This document shows positions 34,573 to 43,466 of a stretch of 64,000 bases of DNA, in pieces. The position numbers and the translations under genes are program-made. The stretch covers positions 124,001-188,000 of the forward strand of contig NZ_FOMW01000003.1 of the NCBI RefSeq assembly GCF_900112755.1, in the 5' to 3' direction. Numbering within the stretch: position 1 is the first letter of the stretch; every line of letters begins with the position of its first letter. The notes beneath the pieces are model-generated. The model saw nothing but the letters and a program-made list of their open reading frames with translations, had not been told where the DNA came from and made no database searches. This DNA is from Sulfitobacter brevis (lineage in GTDB: Bacteria > Pseudomonadota > Alphaproteobacteria > Rhodobacterales > Rhodobacteraceae).

Positions 34573-36095
34573 AGGATCAACGACTTTCCGGTCATCTCGT
34601 CCGGTTGCGGCAGGTTCATCAACTGCAACAAGGTCGGGGCCAGATCAGCCAGACGGCCATCGCGCAGCTCTGCCCCCTCCGGCCCGCCAATCAGCGCCAC
34701 CGGCACCGGATTGAGCGTATGGGCGGTGTGCGGCCCACCATTTTCGGGATCAATCATCATTTCGCAGTTGCCATGATCGGCGGTCAGCACCATGGCGCCA
34801 CCCACATCTTCCAGCGCCTCGATCACGCGGGCCAGACCTGCATCCACCGCCTCGCAGGCGGCTATGGCGGCGGCAATATCGCCGGTGTGGCCGACCATAT
34901 CGGGGTTGGCATAGTTCACCACGATTAGATCATAGCCCTGCCCGATGGCAGCAACCAGTTTGTCGGTGACCTCAACCACAGACATCTCGGGCTGCAAATC
35001 ATACGTTGCCACATCAGGCGAGCGCGGCATGCTGCGGTCTTCGCCGGTTTCGGGGGCCTCATTGCCGCCGTTCAGAAAGAAAGTCACATGCGGGTATTTT
35101 TCGGTCTCGGCCAACCGGAACTGGCGCAGCCCGTGGCGTGCAACCCATGCCCCCAGCGCATTGGCGATCGTCTGTTTAGGATATGCTGTGGTCATAAAGA
35201 TCGCGTGACTTGCGGAATAATCGACCATGCCCAGAAGGCCTGCAAGCTCGGGCCGTCTTCCAGTGTCAAAATCGTCTTGGCCCTCAAAACCGATCTCGCC
35301 GATGGCGGAGAGGATTTCGCGGGCGCGGTCGGCACGAAAGTTAAGGAAGAATACCCCGTCGCCGTCTTGGATGCCCTCGAACCCGTTGATCACCACGGGG
35401 CGGATAAACTCGTCGGAGACGTCCTGCGCATAGGCGGCGTTGATCGCTTCGGCAGGCGTGGCTGCGGCCTCGCCCTTACCATGCACCATCGCATTATAGG
35501 CCAGCTGCACGCGGTCCCAGCGGTTGTCGCGGTCCAGCGCGAAATAGCGGCCTGAAACACTTACGATGCGGGCGGCTTCGGGCAGATCGCTCTGTGCGGT
35601 TTCCAGATAGTCCAACGCCGAGCGTGGCGCGACGTCGCGGCCATCGGTGATGGCATGGACCGCGACCTTGACGCCTGCTTTGTCGGCCATTTGTGCTGCG
35701 GCAATCGTGTGGTTGAGGTGGCCGTGGACGCCGCCATCCGACAACACGCCCATCAGATGCAGGGTGCCGCCATTGGCGTGCAACTTGGCGATCAGATCAC
35801 AAATCGCCGCGTTGCGGAAAAAGCTGCCGTCTTCAATGGCGAGGTCGATCTGGCCGAGGTCCATCGCCACCACACGGCCCGCACCGATATTGGTGTGTCC
35901 GACTTCGGAATTGCCCATCTGGCCGCGCGGCAAACCGACATCGGGGCCATGGGTGATCAGCGTGGCATGGGGGCAGTTTTGCATGATCCGGTCGACCGTT
36001 GGCGTCTTGGCCAACAGCGGCGCATTGCCGTCGCGCGTCTCGCTGAGACCCCATCCATCGAGGATGCACAGGATCACGGGCTTCGGTGGGGTCAT
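34569..36095 (-). CDS. gpmI: 2,3-bisphosphoglycerate-independent phosphoglycerate mutase
   Basis: Interconverts 3- and 2-phosphoglycerate in glycolysis/gluconeogenesis using two Mn ions. The 508-aa enzyme has metal ligand D13 in ILDGWG, the phospho-serine S63 in MGNSEVGHTNIGAG, DGRDVAPRSA, NFRADRAREI and the C-terminal TADHGNCEMM site. Length is normal. GGAG precedes the ATG by ten bases. First gene of the gpmI-envC-ctpA run, an order common in alphaproteobacteria. Confidence 0.96.
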   Translation of the reverse strand: MTPPKPVILCILDGWGLSETRDGNAPLLAKTPTVDRIMQNCPHATLITHGPDVGLPRGQMGNSEVGHTNIGAGRVVAMDLGQIDLAIEDGSFFRNAAICDLIAKLHANGGTLHLMGVLSDGGVHGHLNHTIAAAQMADKAGVKVAVHAITDGRDVAPRSALDYLETAQSDLPEAARIVSVSGRYFALDRDNRWDRVQLAYNAMVHGKGEAAATPAEAINAAYAQDVSDEFIRPVVINGFEGIQDGDGVFFLNFRADRAREILSAIGEIGFEGQDDFDTGRRPELAGLLGMVDYSASHAIFMTTAYPKQTIANALGAWVARHGLRQFRLAETEKYPHVTFFLNGGNEAPETGEDRSMPRSPDVATYDLQPEMSVVEVTDKLVAAIGQGYDLIVVNYANPDMVGHTGDIAAAIAACEAVDAGLARVIEALEDVGGAMVLTADHGNCEMMIDPENGGPHTAHTLNPVPVALIGGPEGAELRDGRLADLAPTLLQLMNLPQPDEMTGKSLIL

Positions 36096-36317
36096 TGACT
36101 GGCTGCTCCGGCGGGTCTTTTGTTACCGTCTCCTTACCGCGTGCGCACGTCGGGGTGAACCGTTTTCCTTTAAACGCGCGATTATGCGCGGGCGGCGGCT
36201 TGGGGTTGGGGCTGGAGGGGGCGAAAATTGCCGTGGTCATGCGCAGCGCGGGGACTTGTCCCGCTGGCGGGGTTTGGGCATAACAGGCCCAGCCCGCGTC
36301 AACCTAGGACATCCCTC

Positions 36318-36497
36318 ATGACCATCAAAGCGCCCGAAACCCGCATCGTGAACACATGGCGCGTTGCCTGTGACGGCAGCGAGGGCGCCTTGGGCCATCC
36401 GCGCGTCTGGTTGCAGATACCAATGGATCTGGGCTGGGTCGAATGCGGCTATTGCGACTGCAAATTTGTGCATGTCGAGTATGAGGGCAAAGTCTGA
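36318..36497 (+). CDS. CHCC zinc-finger protein (NDUFS6-like)
   Basis: A 59-aa protein with the zf-CHCC pattern: Cys18 (RVACDG), His27 ([10 protein letters not shown]), Cys43 and Cys46 ([10 protein letters not shown]), matching the zinc-binding part of the complex I accessory subunit NDUFS6. In alphaproteobacteria this small subunit associates with respiratory complex I; that is inferred from the motif. The ATG at 36318 is preferred; upstream in-frame starts add unrelated sequence. The next gene begins at or just past its stop codon. The 222 bases before it, up to gpmI, hold no further gene that I can support. Confidence 0.85.
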   Translation: MTIKAPETRIVNTWRVACDGSEGALGHPRVWLQIPMDLGWVECGYCDCKFVHVEYEGKV

Positions 36498-36514
36498 GGC
36501 TTCTGCTCCGGCGC

Positions 36515-37144
36515 TTGGTCCTTGGGCTTCTGGCCCTTCCGGTACTTTACCTAATGCTCGCCTTGGCGGGCGCTGTGGTGCCCTCGGGTGCCAGCGAGGG
36601 CATTGGTCGCCACGAAGTACTATTGGTACGCGGCCCGATCCATTATGACTTTTTGCTCCCCTTGGACGATAAGACCCGCACGGCTTTCAGCAACTTGCGC
36701 GATAGCGGTTTTGCAATCGACCACCCTGATGCCCAGTGGCTGGTGGCCGGCTGGGGCGGGGAGGCTTTTTATACGAGCGTACCGACCTACCGCGAGCTGA
36801 ATAGCACCGCGATCTGGCGCAGTGTGCTGGGCGATAACTCGGTGATGCGGATGGATATTGTCGGCGCGCTAAATGACGGGCTGGAGGTGCAAGTGCTGCG
36901 CATGGACGACGCGCAATACGCACGTTTTCTGCTAGCGATCCGCAACAGCTTTGACGCAGGTCCGCCGCTGGCGGGCTATCACGCCTTTGATCTGTTCTAT
37001 CCCGCACGCGGGCGGTTTGACCTGACGCGGACCTGCAATGTCTGGGTCGGCGAGATGATCCGCGCAGCGGGATTGCGCTTTGGCCTGTGGACGCCGGTGC
37101 CGGGGGCAGTGCGGCTTTCACATTGGCTTTATCAATCGGGCTGA
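36515..37144 (+). CDS. DUF2459 (TIGR02117-like) membrane-anchored protein
   Basis: A protein of about 210 residues: a hydrophobic N-terminal segment (VLGLLALPVLYLMLALAGAVV) and a periplasmic domain with IHYDFLLPL, WLVAGWGGEAFYTSVPTY, YHAFDLFYPARGRFDLTRTCNVWVGEMIRAAGL, the DUF2459 pattern (a papain-like/NlpC-like fold is suspected, with a conserved His early and Cys in TCNVWV). The first ATG-type start is absent: TTG 36515 is listed, but the basic stretch LRLLLRR just upstream belongs to the signal anchor, so a CTG at 36494, overlapping the zinc-finger stop codon and preceded by GAGGG, is more probable. Function unknown. Confidence 0.75.
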   Translation: MVLGLLALPVLYLMLALAGAVVPSGASEGIGRHEVLLVRGPIHYDFLLPLDDKTRTAFSNLRDSGFAIDHPDAQWLVAGWGGEAFYTSVPTYRELNSTAIWRSVLGDNSVMRMDIVGALNDGLEVQVLRMDDAQYARFLLAIRNSFDAGPPLAGYHAFDLFYPARGRFDLTRTCNVWVGEMIRAAGLRFGLWTPVPGAVRLSHWLYQSG

Positions 37145-37176
37145 GGGCGCATGCCGCGCGGCTTGAACGCTCCGCG

Positions 37177-37199
37177 GTGAGTTTTTCGGCCAAATGAAA
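37177..37199 (-). repeat. Dispersed intergenic repeat, copy 4 (partial)
   Basis: On the minus strand: TTTCATTTGGCC, then AAAAACTC. The core matches copy 3, with the middle changed. It sits between the DUF2459 gene and polA. Confidence 0.45.
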
Positions 37200-37279
37200 C
37201 CGAAGCCCATGCGAAACCCGACTGGCAGCGCGGGGCGCGGCGTGGCAAAAGGAACGCGAAGCAAAAGGAGCGCGATTTT

Positions 37280-40078
37280 ATGTCAGGCACATTCGGCAAA
37301 GGCCACCATCTGCATTTGATCGACGGCTCGGCGTTTATTTTCCGCGCTTTTCACGCGCTGCCGCCTTTGGTGCGCAAATCCGACGGGGTGCCGATTGGCG
37401 CTGTGGCAGGGTTTTGCAACATGGTCTGGAAGATGATTCAGGACAACAAGGGCGATGATGCGCCGACCCATGCGGCGGTGATTTTTGACAAGGGTAGCCA
37501 TACCTTTCGCAATGATATGTACGACCTCTACAAGGCGAACCGCGATGCAATGCCGGAGGATTTGCGCCCGCAGATGCCGCTGACACGGGTCGCGACCGAG
37601 GCGTTCAATATCGCTTGCAAGGAGAAGGAAGGCTTTGAGGCCGACGATATCATTGCGACGCTGGCGGTGCAGGCGCGGGCCGCGGGCGGGCGCTGTACGA
37701 TCATCAGTTCCGACAAGGATTTGATGCAGCTTGTCGGTGGCGGAGTCGAGATGCTGGACGCGATGAAGAACCTGCGCATCGACCGCGAAGGCGTGTTCGA
37801 AAAGTTCGGTGTGTACCCCGAGCGGGTTGTCGATGTGCAAGCGCTGGCAGGGGATTCGGTTGATAACGTGCCCGGCGCGCCAGGCATCGGGATCAAGACG
37901 GCAGCGCTGTTGATCAATGAGTATGGCGATCTGGAAAGTCTGTTGGAACGCGCGGGCGAGATCAAGCAGCCCAAGCGGCGCGAGACGCTGATCAATCATG
38001 CCGAGCAGATTCGTTTGAGCCGCCGTTTGGTGTTGCTGGACGAACAGACGCCGCTGGATTTCACCCTTGATGATCTGGAAGTACGCGAACCGGATGCCGA
38101 TGTCTTGCTGCCGTTTCTGGCGGAGATGGAGTTTCGCACCCTGTCGCGCCGCGTGGCCGAGGTGTTAGGACGCGATGCGCCTGCGATTGCCGACACGCCC
38201 GCAATCGCCGATGCGCCGCAGGTGGCCGAGGTGGCCTTTGACACGGCCAGCTATGAGAGGGTTGGCGATGCGGCGGCCTTGCAGCGTTGGATCGACCGGA
38301 TTTACGAATTCGGCTATGTCGCGGTGGATACCGAGACCACTGGTCTTGACGAGATGATCTGTGAACTGGTGGGTATCTCGCTTGCGGTCGAGGCCGGACA
38401 GGCCTGTTATATTCCGCTAATTCACAAGGCGAGCCGTGGCGATGATCTGTTTGGCTCGGATGAACTGGCCGAGGGGCAGATGCCGGTCGAACAGGTGTTG
38501 GAGATGTTGCGCCCGATGCTGGAGGATCCGGCAATCCTGAAAATCGGTCAGAACATGAAGTATGACCTGAAAGTTTTCGCGCAGTTGGGCATCACCGTGG
38601 GTCCGATCGACGATACGATGCTGATGTCCTATGCCATGCACGCCGGGCTGCATAACCACGGTATGGACGCGCTTTGCGAACGTTATCTGGGCCATACGCC
38701 GATCCCGATCAAACCACTTCTGGGGGCAGGCAAGTCTGCCGTGACCTTTGACAAGGTGCCGCTGGATGAAGCCGTGCCTTACGCCGCTGAGGATGCCGAT
38801 ATCACGTTGCGTCTGTGGCAAGTGTTCAAACCGCAGTTGCACAAGGTCGGGGTGACGCAAGTCTATGAGACGCTGGAACGACCCTTGGTGCCGGTGCTGG
38901 CGCAGATGGAACGATCTGGCATCAAGGTCGATCGCGATACGCTGAGCCGGATGTCCAATGCCTTTGCGCAAAAGATGGCGGCGTTGGAGGACGAGATTTA
39001 CGGACTGGCAGGACGCAAATTCAACGTGGGCTCGCCCAAGCAGCTTGGTGAAATCCTGTTTGACGAAATGGCGCTGGAGGGCGGTAAAAAGGGCAAAACG
39101 GGGGCCTATGCAACTGGTGCCGATGTGCTGGAGGACTTGGCAACGCTGCATGAATTGCCCGCGCGCATTTTGGACTGGCGGCAGCTGTCGAAGCTGAAAT
39201 CGACCTATACCGATGCGCTGCAGGAGCATATCAACAAGGACACGGGCCGCGTTCATACCTGCTATTCAATCGCGGGGGCCTCGACCGGACGCTTGGCCTC
39301 TACCGATCCGAACTTGCAGAACATTCCGATCCGCTCGGAGGAAGGTCGCCGCATCCGTGAGGCTTTCGTAGCCGAACAAGGCAAGACGCTGGTGGCACTG
39401 GATTACTCGCAGATCGAGCTGCGCATCCTCGCCCATATCGCGGATATTCCGGCGCTCAAGGAGGCGTTTGCGCGGGGCGACGACATCCACGCGATGACCG
39501 CGTCGGAGATGTTTGATGTCCCAATGGAGGACATGACGCCGGACATCCGCCGTCGCGCCAAGGCGATCAACTTTGGTGTCATCTATGGTATCTCGGGCTT
39601 CGGCCTTGCGCGCAACCTGCGCATTCCGCGGGCCGAGGCGCAGGGGTTTATCGACCGCTATTTCGAACGTTTCCCCGGCATTCGCACCTATATGGATGAC
39701 ACCAAGGCTTTTGCAAAAGAGCACGGCTATGTGCAGACGCTGTTCGGGCGCAAGATCAACACGCCCAATATCGGTGCCAAGGGGCCGCAAGCAGGTTTCG
39801 CCGCGCGCGCCGCGATCAACGCACCGATCCAAGGCACGGCGGCGGATGTGATCCGCCGTGCGATGATCCGCATGCCAGCCGCCATTGCCGATCTCCCCGC
39901 GCGGATGCTGTTGCAGGTGCACGATGAATTGCTTTTCGAAGTCGATGAAGGCCATGAGGCGGCGCTGATCAACGCCGCCCGCGAGGTCATGGAAAACGCC
40001 AATGATCCAGTGGTGAAGCTCGCGGTGAAGCTGACTGTGGATGCAGGGCAGGGCAAAAATTGGGCCGAGGCGCATTAA
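37280..40078 (+). CDS. polA: DNA polymerase I
   Basis: A 932-aa replication and repair polymerase that removes RNA primers and fills gaps. All three domains are present: 5'-3' exonuclease (1-290; DGSAFIFRAFHALPP, FEADDIIATLA, SSDKDLMQL, GDSVDNVPG), 3'-5' exonuclease with intact acidic residues (DTETTGLDE, D350/E352), and the polymerase domain with motif A (LDYSQIELRILAH), motif B (RRRAKAINFGVIYG) and motif C (QVHDELLFEV). A short repeated linker APAIADTPAIADAP lies at 300-313. AAGGAG precedes the ATG. Just after the stop codon there is an inverted repeat TTAAGCGC/GCGCTTAA (40075-40082 and 40108-40115) of unclear meaning. Confidence 0.97.
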   Translation: MSGTFGKGHHLHLIDGSAFIFRAFHALPPLVRKSDGVPIGAVAGFCNMVWKMIQDNKGDDAPTHAAVIFDKGSHTFRNDMYDLYKANRDAMPEDLRPQMPLTRVATEAFNIACKEKEGFEADDIIATLAVQARAAGGRCTIISSDKDLMQLVGGGVEMLDAMKNLRIDREGVFEKFGVYPERVVDVQALAGDSVDNVPGAPGIGIKTAALLINEYGDLESLLERAGEIKQPKRRETLINHAEQIRLSRRLVLLDEQTPLDFTLDDLEVREPDADVLLPFLAEMEFRTLSRRVAEVLGRDAPAIADTPAIADAPQVAEVAFDTASYERVGDAAALQRWIDRIYEFGYVAVDTETTGLDEMICELVGISLAVEAGQACYIPLIHKASRGDDLFGSDELAEGQMPVEQVLEMLRPMLEDPAILKIGQNMKYDLKVFAQLGITVGPIDDTMLMSYAMHAGLHNHGMDALCERYLGHTPIPIKPLLGAGKSAVTFDKVPLDEAVPYAAEDADITLRLWQVFKPQLHKVGVTQVYETLERPLVPVLAQMERSGIKVDRDTLSRMSNAFAQKMAALEDEIYGLAGRKFNVGSPKQLGEILFDEMALEGGKKGKTGAYATGADVLEDLATLHELPARILDWRQLSKLKSTYTDALQEHINKDTGRVHTCYSIAGASTGRLASTDPNLQNIPIRSEEGRRIREAFVAEQGKTLVALDYSQIELRILAHIADIPALKEAFARGDDIHAMTASEMFDVPMEDMTPDIRRRAKAINFGVIYGISGFGLARNLRIPRAEAQGFIDRYFERFPGIRTYMDDTKAFAKEHGYVQTLFGRKINTPNIGAKGPQAGFAARAAINAPIQGTAADVIRRAMIRMPAAIADLPARMLLQVHDELLFEVDEGHEAALINAAREVMENANDPVVKLAVKLTVDAGQGKNWAEAH

Positions 40079-40151
40079 GCGCCTTGCGCCCAGCCGCGCA
40101 GAACAAAGCGCTTAAGTAGTGCAATATTAGATCGGCACCCGCTCATCAGCG

Positions 40152-40907
40152 TCAGGCCAACTTCATCCAGCCCAAGGTATCTTCGGTCGGCCCGCCAGGG
40201 TGATACTCGCCACTGACCCAACCGTCATAGCCACTGCTGCGCATCATGTGAAACAGTTCGCGAAAATTCACAGTTCCGGTCGCAGGCGCGCCCCGATCCG
40301 GCGCATCGCCGAGTTGGACATGGCGAACAAGCGAGCGGTACTTCTCATATGTTGCAACCGCATCGCCGTGAATCATCTGCGCGTGAAAGCTGTCATATTG
40401 CAGCCCGCAATTCGGCGCGTCCACTGCCGCTAAAACCTCTGCCGCCAGCACGTAATCGTTCATGAAATACCCGGGCATAGTGGCCTCGCAAAGCGGCTCC
40501 AACGTGAGGGTAATACCCTTCGGTGCTGCTCGCGCGGCCCACGTCAGATTGCGGATCAGTGTGGGCAGGCAGGCGGGGCCAGCGTTGTCTCCGGTCATCA
40601 CATGAATGAAAGACACGCCCAGTGCTTGCGCGTAACGAAAGGCATGGCAGATGTCTTGCTCGAATTGTGCCTCACCGTTCGGGGTCCCGGCAAAGCCCCG
40701 CGCGCGCCCCGTATCGGTCTGCGGCGGCGCGTTTAGCAGGATCATCTGCAGCCCGTTGGCGCGCAGAACGGCTTGGATCTCGGGCACGGGCACATCATAG
40801 GGAAACAACACTTCAACCGCTTTGAACCCGGCCGCAGCTGCTGCGTTAAAGCGCTCCAGAAAGGGCAATTCCGGCCAGAGCAGTGAGAGGTTGGCAGCAG
40901 GCTTCAT
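40152..40907 (-). CDS. hyi: Hydroxypyruvate isomerase family protein (TIM barrel)
   Basis: A 251-aa xylose-isomerase-like TIM barrel. It follows the Hyi pattern: ANLSLLWPELPFLERFNAAAAAGF, VEVLFPYDVP, NAPP, RGFAGTPNGEAQF, LTLEPLC (metal Glu), LQYDSFHAQ (metal Asp/His) and VSGEYHPGG. Hyi converts hydroxypyruvate to tartronate semialdehyde; several paralogues act on other sugar acids (for example 2-dehydrotetronate isomerase), so the substrate is uncertain. No gcl or glxR gene is beside it. AAGGTG precedes the ATG. It lies 15 bases downstream of the DUF1285 gene and is probably cotranscribed. Confidence 0.82.
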   Translation of the reverse strand: MKPAANLSLLWPELPFLERFNAAAAAGFKAVEVLFPYDVPVPEIQAVLRANGLQMILLNAPPQTDTGRARGFAGTPNGEAQFEQDICHAFRYAQALGVSFIHVMTGDNAGPACLPTLIRNLTWAARAAPKGITLTLEPLCEATMPGYFMNDYVLAAEVLAAVDAPNCGLQYDSFHAQMIHGDAVATYEKYRSLVRHVQLGDAPDRGAPATGTVNFRELFHMMRSSGYDGWVSGEYHPGGPTEDTLGWMKLA

Positions 40908-40922
40908 CTGGCAGGCACCTTT

Positions 40923-41519
40923 TCACGCGTCAGCGGGCAGCTCATCGGACGGGATGATGCCAAAGAACTCTCCGCCGGACCAGACGCCAAACCAACCCTC
41001 ATGATGGCAGCCCAGATCGACAAGACGGTAGAAACTCTTGCGATCAATCAACGCCTCAAGGTTGCGACGGATCAACACATAGGGCGATGGCTCGGATGTA
41101 TCGGGGTCGCGCACCACGCGGATCGGATGATCAGGGCCGGCAACCGCGATATCGCCCAGATTGGTCTCGAAGGTCAGGCTCTGGTCGCGGCCCGTGCCTT
41201 TGGCATTGAAATCGACAGCGACAAATGGCGCGTCCTCGACCGTGATGCCGACTTTCTCGACCGGCGTGACCAAAAAGTAATCATCGCCTTCGCGCCACAG
41301 AATCGACGCGAACAATTTTACCAATCCGATCCGCCCGATAGGCGTGCCTTGGTAGAACCACGTGCCATCGCGTTTAATCTGCATGTCGAGATCGCCGCAA
41401 AACGGCGGGTTCCATTTCTCCAACGGCGGCAATCCGCGCGTTTTGGCGGCTTTGGCAGAGGCAATCAGGCCTTCGGCAGTCGGGGTAACGGTTTTTTGTC
41501 CACTCATAGCTTTTGCCAT
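40923..41519 (-). CDS. DUF1285 family protein
   Basis: A 198-aa soluble protein of the DUF1285 family (two beta-rich domains in the known structure; function unknown). Recognised by PPLEKWNPPFCGDLDMQIKRDGTWFYQGTPI, KLFASILWREGDDYFLVTPVEKVGI and VLIRRNLEALIDRKSFYRLV. The start is 41519 (MAKAMSGQ) or 41507 (MSGQKTV); an AGAGGA lies just before the first and neither spacing is ideal. It is divergent from the moxR gene with only 58 bases between the starts, and conserved DUF1285-MoxR adjacency may be meaningful. Confidence 0.85.
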   Translation of the reverse strand: MAKAMSGQKTVTPTAEGLIASAKAAKTRGLPPLEKWNPPFCGDLDMQIKRDGTWFYQGTPIGRIGLVKLFASILWREGDDYFLVTPVEKVGITVEDAPFVAVDFNAKGTGRDQSLTFETNLGDIAVAGPDHPIRVVRDPDTSEPSPYVLIRRNLEALIDRKSFYRLVDLGCHHEGWFGVWSGGEFFGIIPSDELPADA

Positions 41520-41577
41520 TTCCTCTGCGCGCGATACACTTACACTCAACCAATATAACCCAAGAGGCGCGAATGTC

Positions 41578-42585
41578 ATGAGTGAAGCCGAAGACATGGT
41601 AGGCGAAATCGAGGCGCTCGGCGAGAAGCTCGGGGCGGCAAAACGGTCGATTACCCGCAGATTTATCGGGCAGGAACAGGTCGTGGACCTGACGTTGACC
41701 GCGCTTTTATGTGGTGGCCATGGTTTACTGGTCGGTCTGCCGGGTCTCGGCAAAACGCGTCTGGTAGAGACACTGAGCACCGTGATGGGGCTGGATGGCA
41801 ACCGTGTGCAGTTTACGCCTGATCTGATGCCCGCCGATATTCTGGGTTCCGAAGTGCTCGATACCGCGGCTGATGGCAGCCGTGCGTTCCGCTTTATCGA
41901 GGGACCGATTTTCTGCCAACTATTGATGGCCGACGAGATCAACCGCGCCAGCCCGCGCACCCAATCCGCACTTCTGCAGGCGATGCAGGAAAAGACTGTG
42001 ACCGTTGCAGGTGTAGATCGCCCGCTTGGCGTGCCATTTCACGTGTTGGCGACGCAAAACCCGATTGAGCAAGAAGGCACCTACCCGTTGCCCGAAGCCC
42101 AGCTTGACCGCTTTCTGGTGCAGATCGACGTCGACTACCCCGACCGCGCCACCGAACGTGACATCTTGATTGCCACAACCGGCGAGATGGAGGCCGAGGC
42201 CAGCCCGGTCTTTTCGACGGGCGAGCTGCTGGCTGCACAGCGGTTGCTGCGCCGGATGCCCGTGGGTGACAGCGTGGTTGAACTGATCCTTGATCTGGTT
42301 CGCGCCTTCCGCCCTGACGGGCCGGAGGCCAGCGCCAAGGTCCGCGAAACAGTGGCGTGGGGTCCGGGTCCACGGGCCTCACAGGCGCTGATGCTGGCGG
42401 TGCGGGCACGGGCATTGTTGCAGGGGCGTCTGGCCCCCTCGGCTGAAGACGTGATCGCAATGGCGCGCCCGGTACTATCCCACAGAATGGCGCTGAATTT
42501 TGCGGCACGTGCCCGCGGCGACAGCCTGTCTGCCTTCATTGATCAAACCGCGACCAGCCTTGGCGGGACCAAGGCCGCAGCGTGA
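41578..42585 (+). CDS. MoxR family AAA+ ATPase
   Basis: A 335-aa AAA+ chaperone-like ATPase that typically works with the VWA/DUF58 proteins encoded beside it. It has Walker A VGLPGLGKT (52-60), Walker B LLMADEINRA (D119/E120), the ATQNPIEQEGTYPLPEAQLDRF block diagnostic of MoxR, and a C-terminal lid. The start at 41578 follows AGAGG at ten bases; longer starts run antisense into DUF1285. It is the first gene of a four-gene operon in which every junction overlaps by four bases. Confidence 0.93.
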   Translation: MSEAEDMVGEIEALGEKLGAAKRSITRRFIGQEQVVDLTLTALLCGGHGLLVGLPGLGKTRLVETLSTVMGLDGNRVQFTPDLMPADILGSEVLDTAADGSRAFRFIEGPIFCQLLMADEINRASPRTQSALLQAMQEKTVTVAGVDRPLGVPFHVLATQNPIEQEGTYPLPEAQLDRFLVQIDVDYPDRATERDILIATTGEMEAEASPVFSTGELLAAQRLLRRMPVGDSVVELILDLVRAFRPDGPEASAKVRETVAWGPGPRASQALMLAVRARALLQGRLAPSAEDVIAMARPVLSHRMALNFAARARGDSLSAFIDQTATSLGGTKAAA

Positions 42586-43466
42586 CCACTCCGGCAACCC
42601 TGCGCGCCACGGCCGAAGAACAGGCCGCGCATCTGCCCGCCCTATTGGCGCGGGCAGAGCATTTGGCAGGCGCTGTCCTGCTCGGCGCGCACGGGCGCAG
42701 GCGTGCAGGCGTTGGCGATGATTTTTGGCAATACCGCCCCGCCCAGATGGGCGACAGCCGCCGCATGGTGGACCACCGCCGCTCGGCGATGGGCGATCAG
42801 GAATTTGTGCGCGAACGCGAATGGCAGATCGCGCAATCGGTGATGCTCTGGGTAGATCAGGGGGCGTCGATGCGCTTTTCCTCCTCCGGCAAGCTGCCGC
42901 AGAAGGCCGACAGGGTCCGGCTGTTGGGGCTGGCGCTGGCCATTTTGTTGTTGCGCGGCGGCGAGCGGGTGGGCCTCACCGGCACCGCCCTGCCCCCGCG
43001 CCGCGGCACCCCGCAGATTTTACGACTGGCCGAGCTGTTCACCCGTGACGACGAAACCGATTATAGCCCGCCTGAGCACCGCGCGATGATCCCTCATGCG
43101 CGGGCAGTGTTTATCTCTGATTTCATGGGCGGGTTGGAGGGGGTGCAACTGGCCCTCACAAAGGCCGCTGATCGCGGGGTGCGGGGCGTGCTTTATCATG
43201 TGCTTGACCCGTCAGAGGAAGCCTTTCCTTTTTCTGGCCGCACCGTGTTTGAAAGCATCGGCGGCACCGTCCGTCACGAAACGCTAATGGCCAACGACCT
43301 ACGCAGCCGCTATCTCGACCGGTTGGCCGAGCGCAAAGCCGAGCTACAGCGCTTGTGCGCGTTAACCGGCTGGCAATACGGGCTGCACCATACAGATGGC
43401 TCGGCGCAATCGGCGCTGCTGTGGCTTTATGGGGCACTTGATGCGCGGGCCGGAGGTGTGGCGTGA
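42582..43466 (+). CDS. DUF58 family protein
   Basis: A 294-aa protein with the DUF58 hallmark GDDFWQYRPAQMGDSRRMVDHRRSA (split at residues about 45-70) and a von Willebrand A-like fold in which the metal site reads VDQGAS in place of DxSxS. Cytosolic, no membrane helix. MoxR-DUF58 pairs act in assembly or activation of membrane complexes in other bacteria; the client is unknown here. The GTG at 42582 overlaps the moxR stop (GTGA), and its own stop overlaps the next GTG start. Confidence 0.9.
   Translation: MTTPATLRATAEEQAAHLPALLARAEHLAGAVLLGAHGRRRAGVGDDFWQYRPAQMGDSRRMVDHRRSAMGDQEFVREREWQIAQSVMLWVDQGASMRFSSSGKLPQKADRVRLLGLALAILLLRGGERVGLTGTALPPRRGTPQILRLAELFTRDDETDYSPPEHRAMIPHARAVFISDFMGGLEGVQLALTKAADRGVRGVLYHVLDPSEEAFPFSGRTVFESIGGTVRHETLMANDLRSRYLDRLAERKAELQRLCALTGWQYGLHHTDGSAQSALLWLYGALDARAGGVA

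Noticed and set aside
40075-40115. Inverted repeat TTAAGCGC/GCGCTTAA at the end of polA as a terminator
   Set aside because: The loop is 25 bases, one arm includes the stop codon, and there is no T-run. It may be chance.
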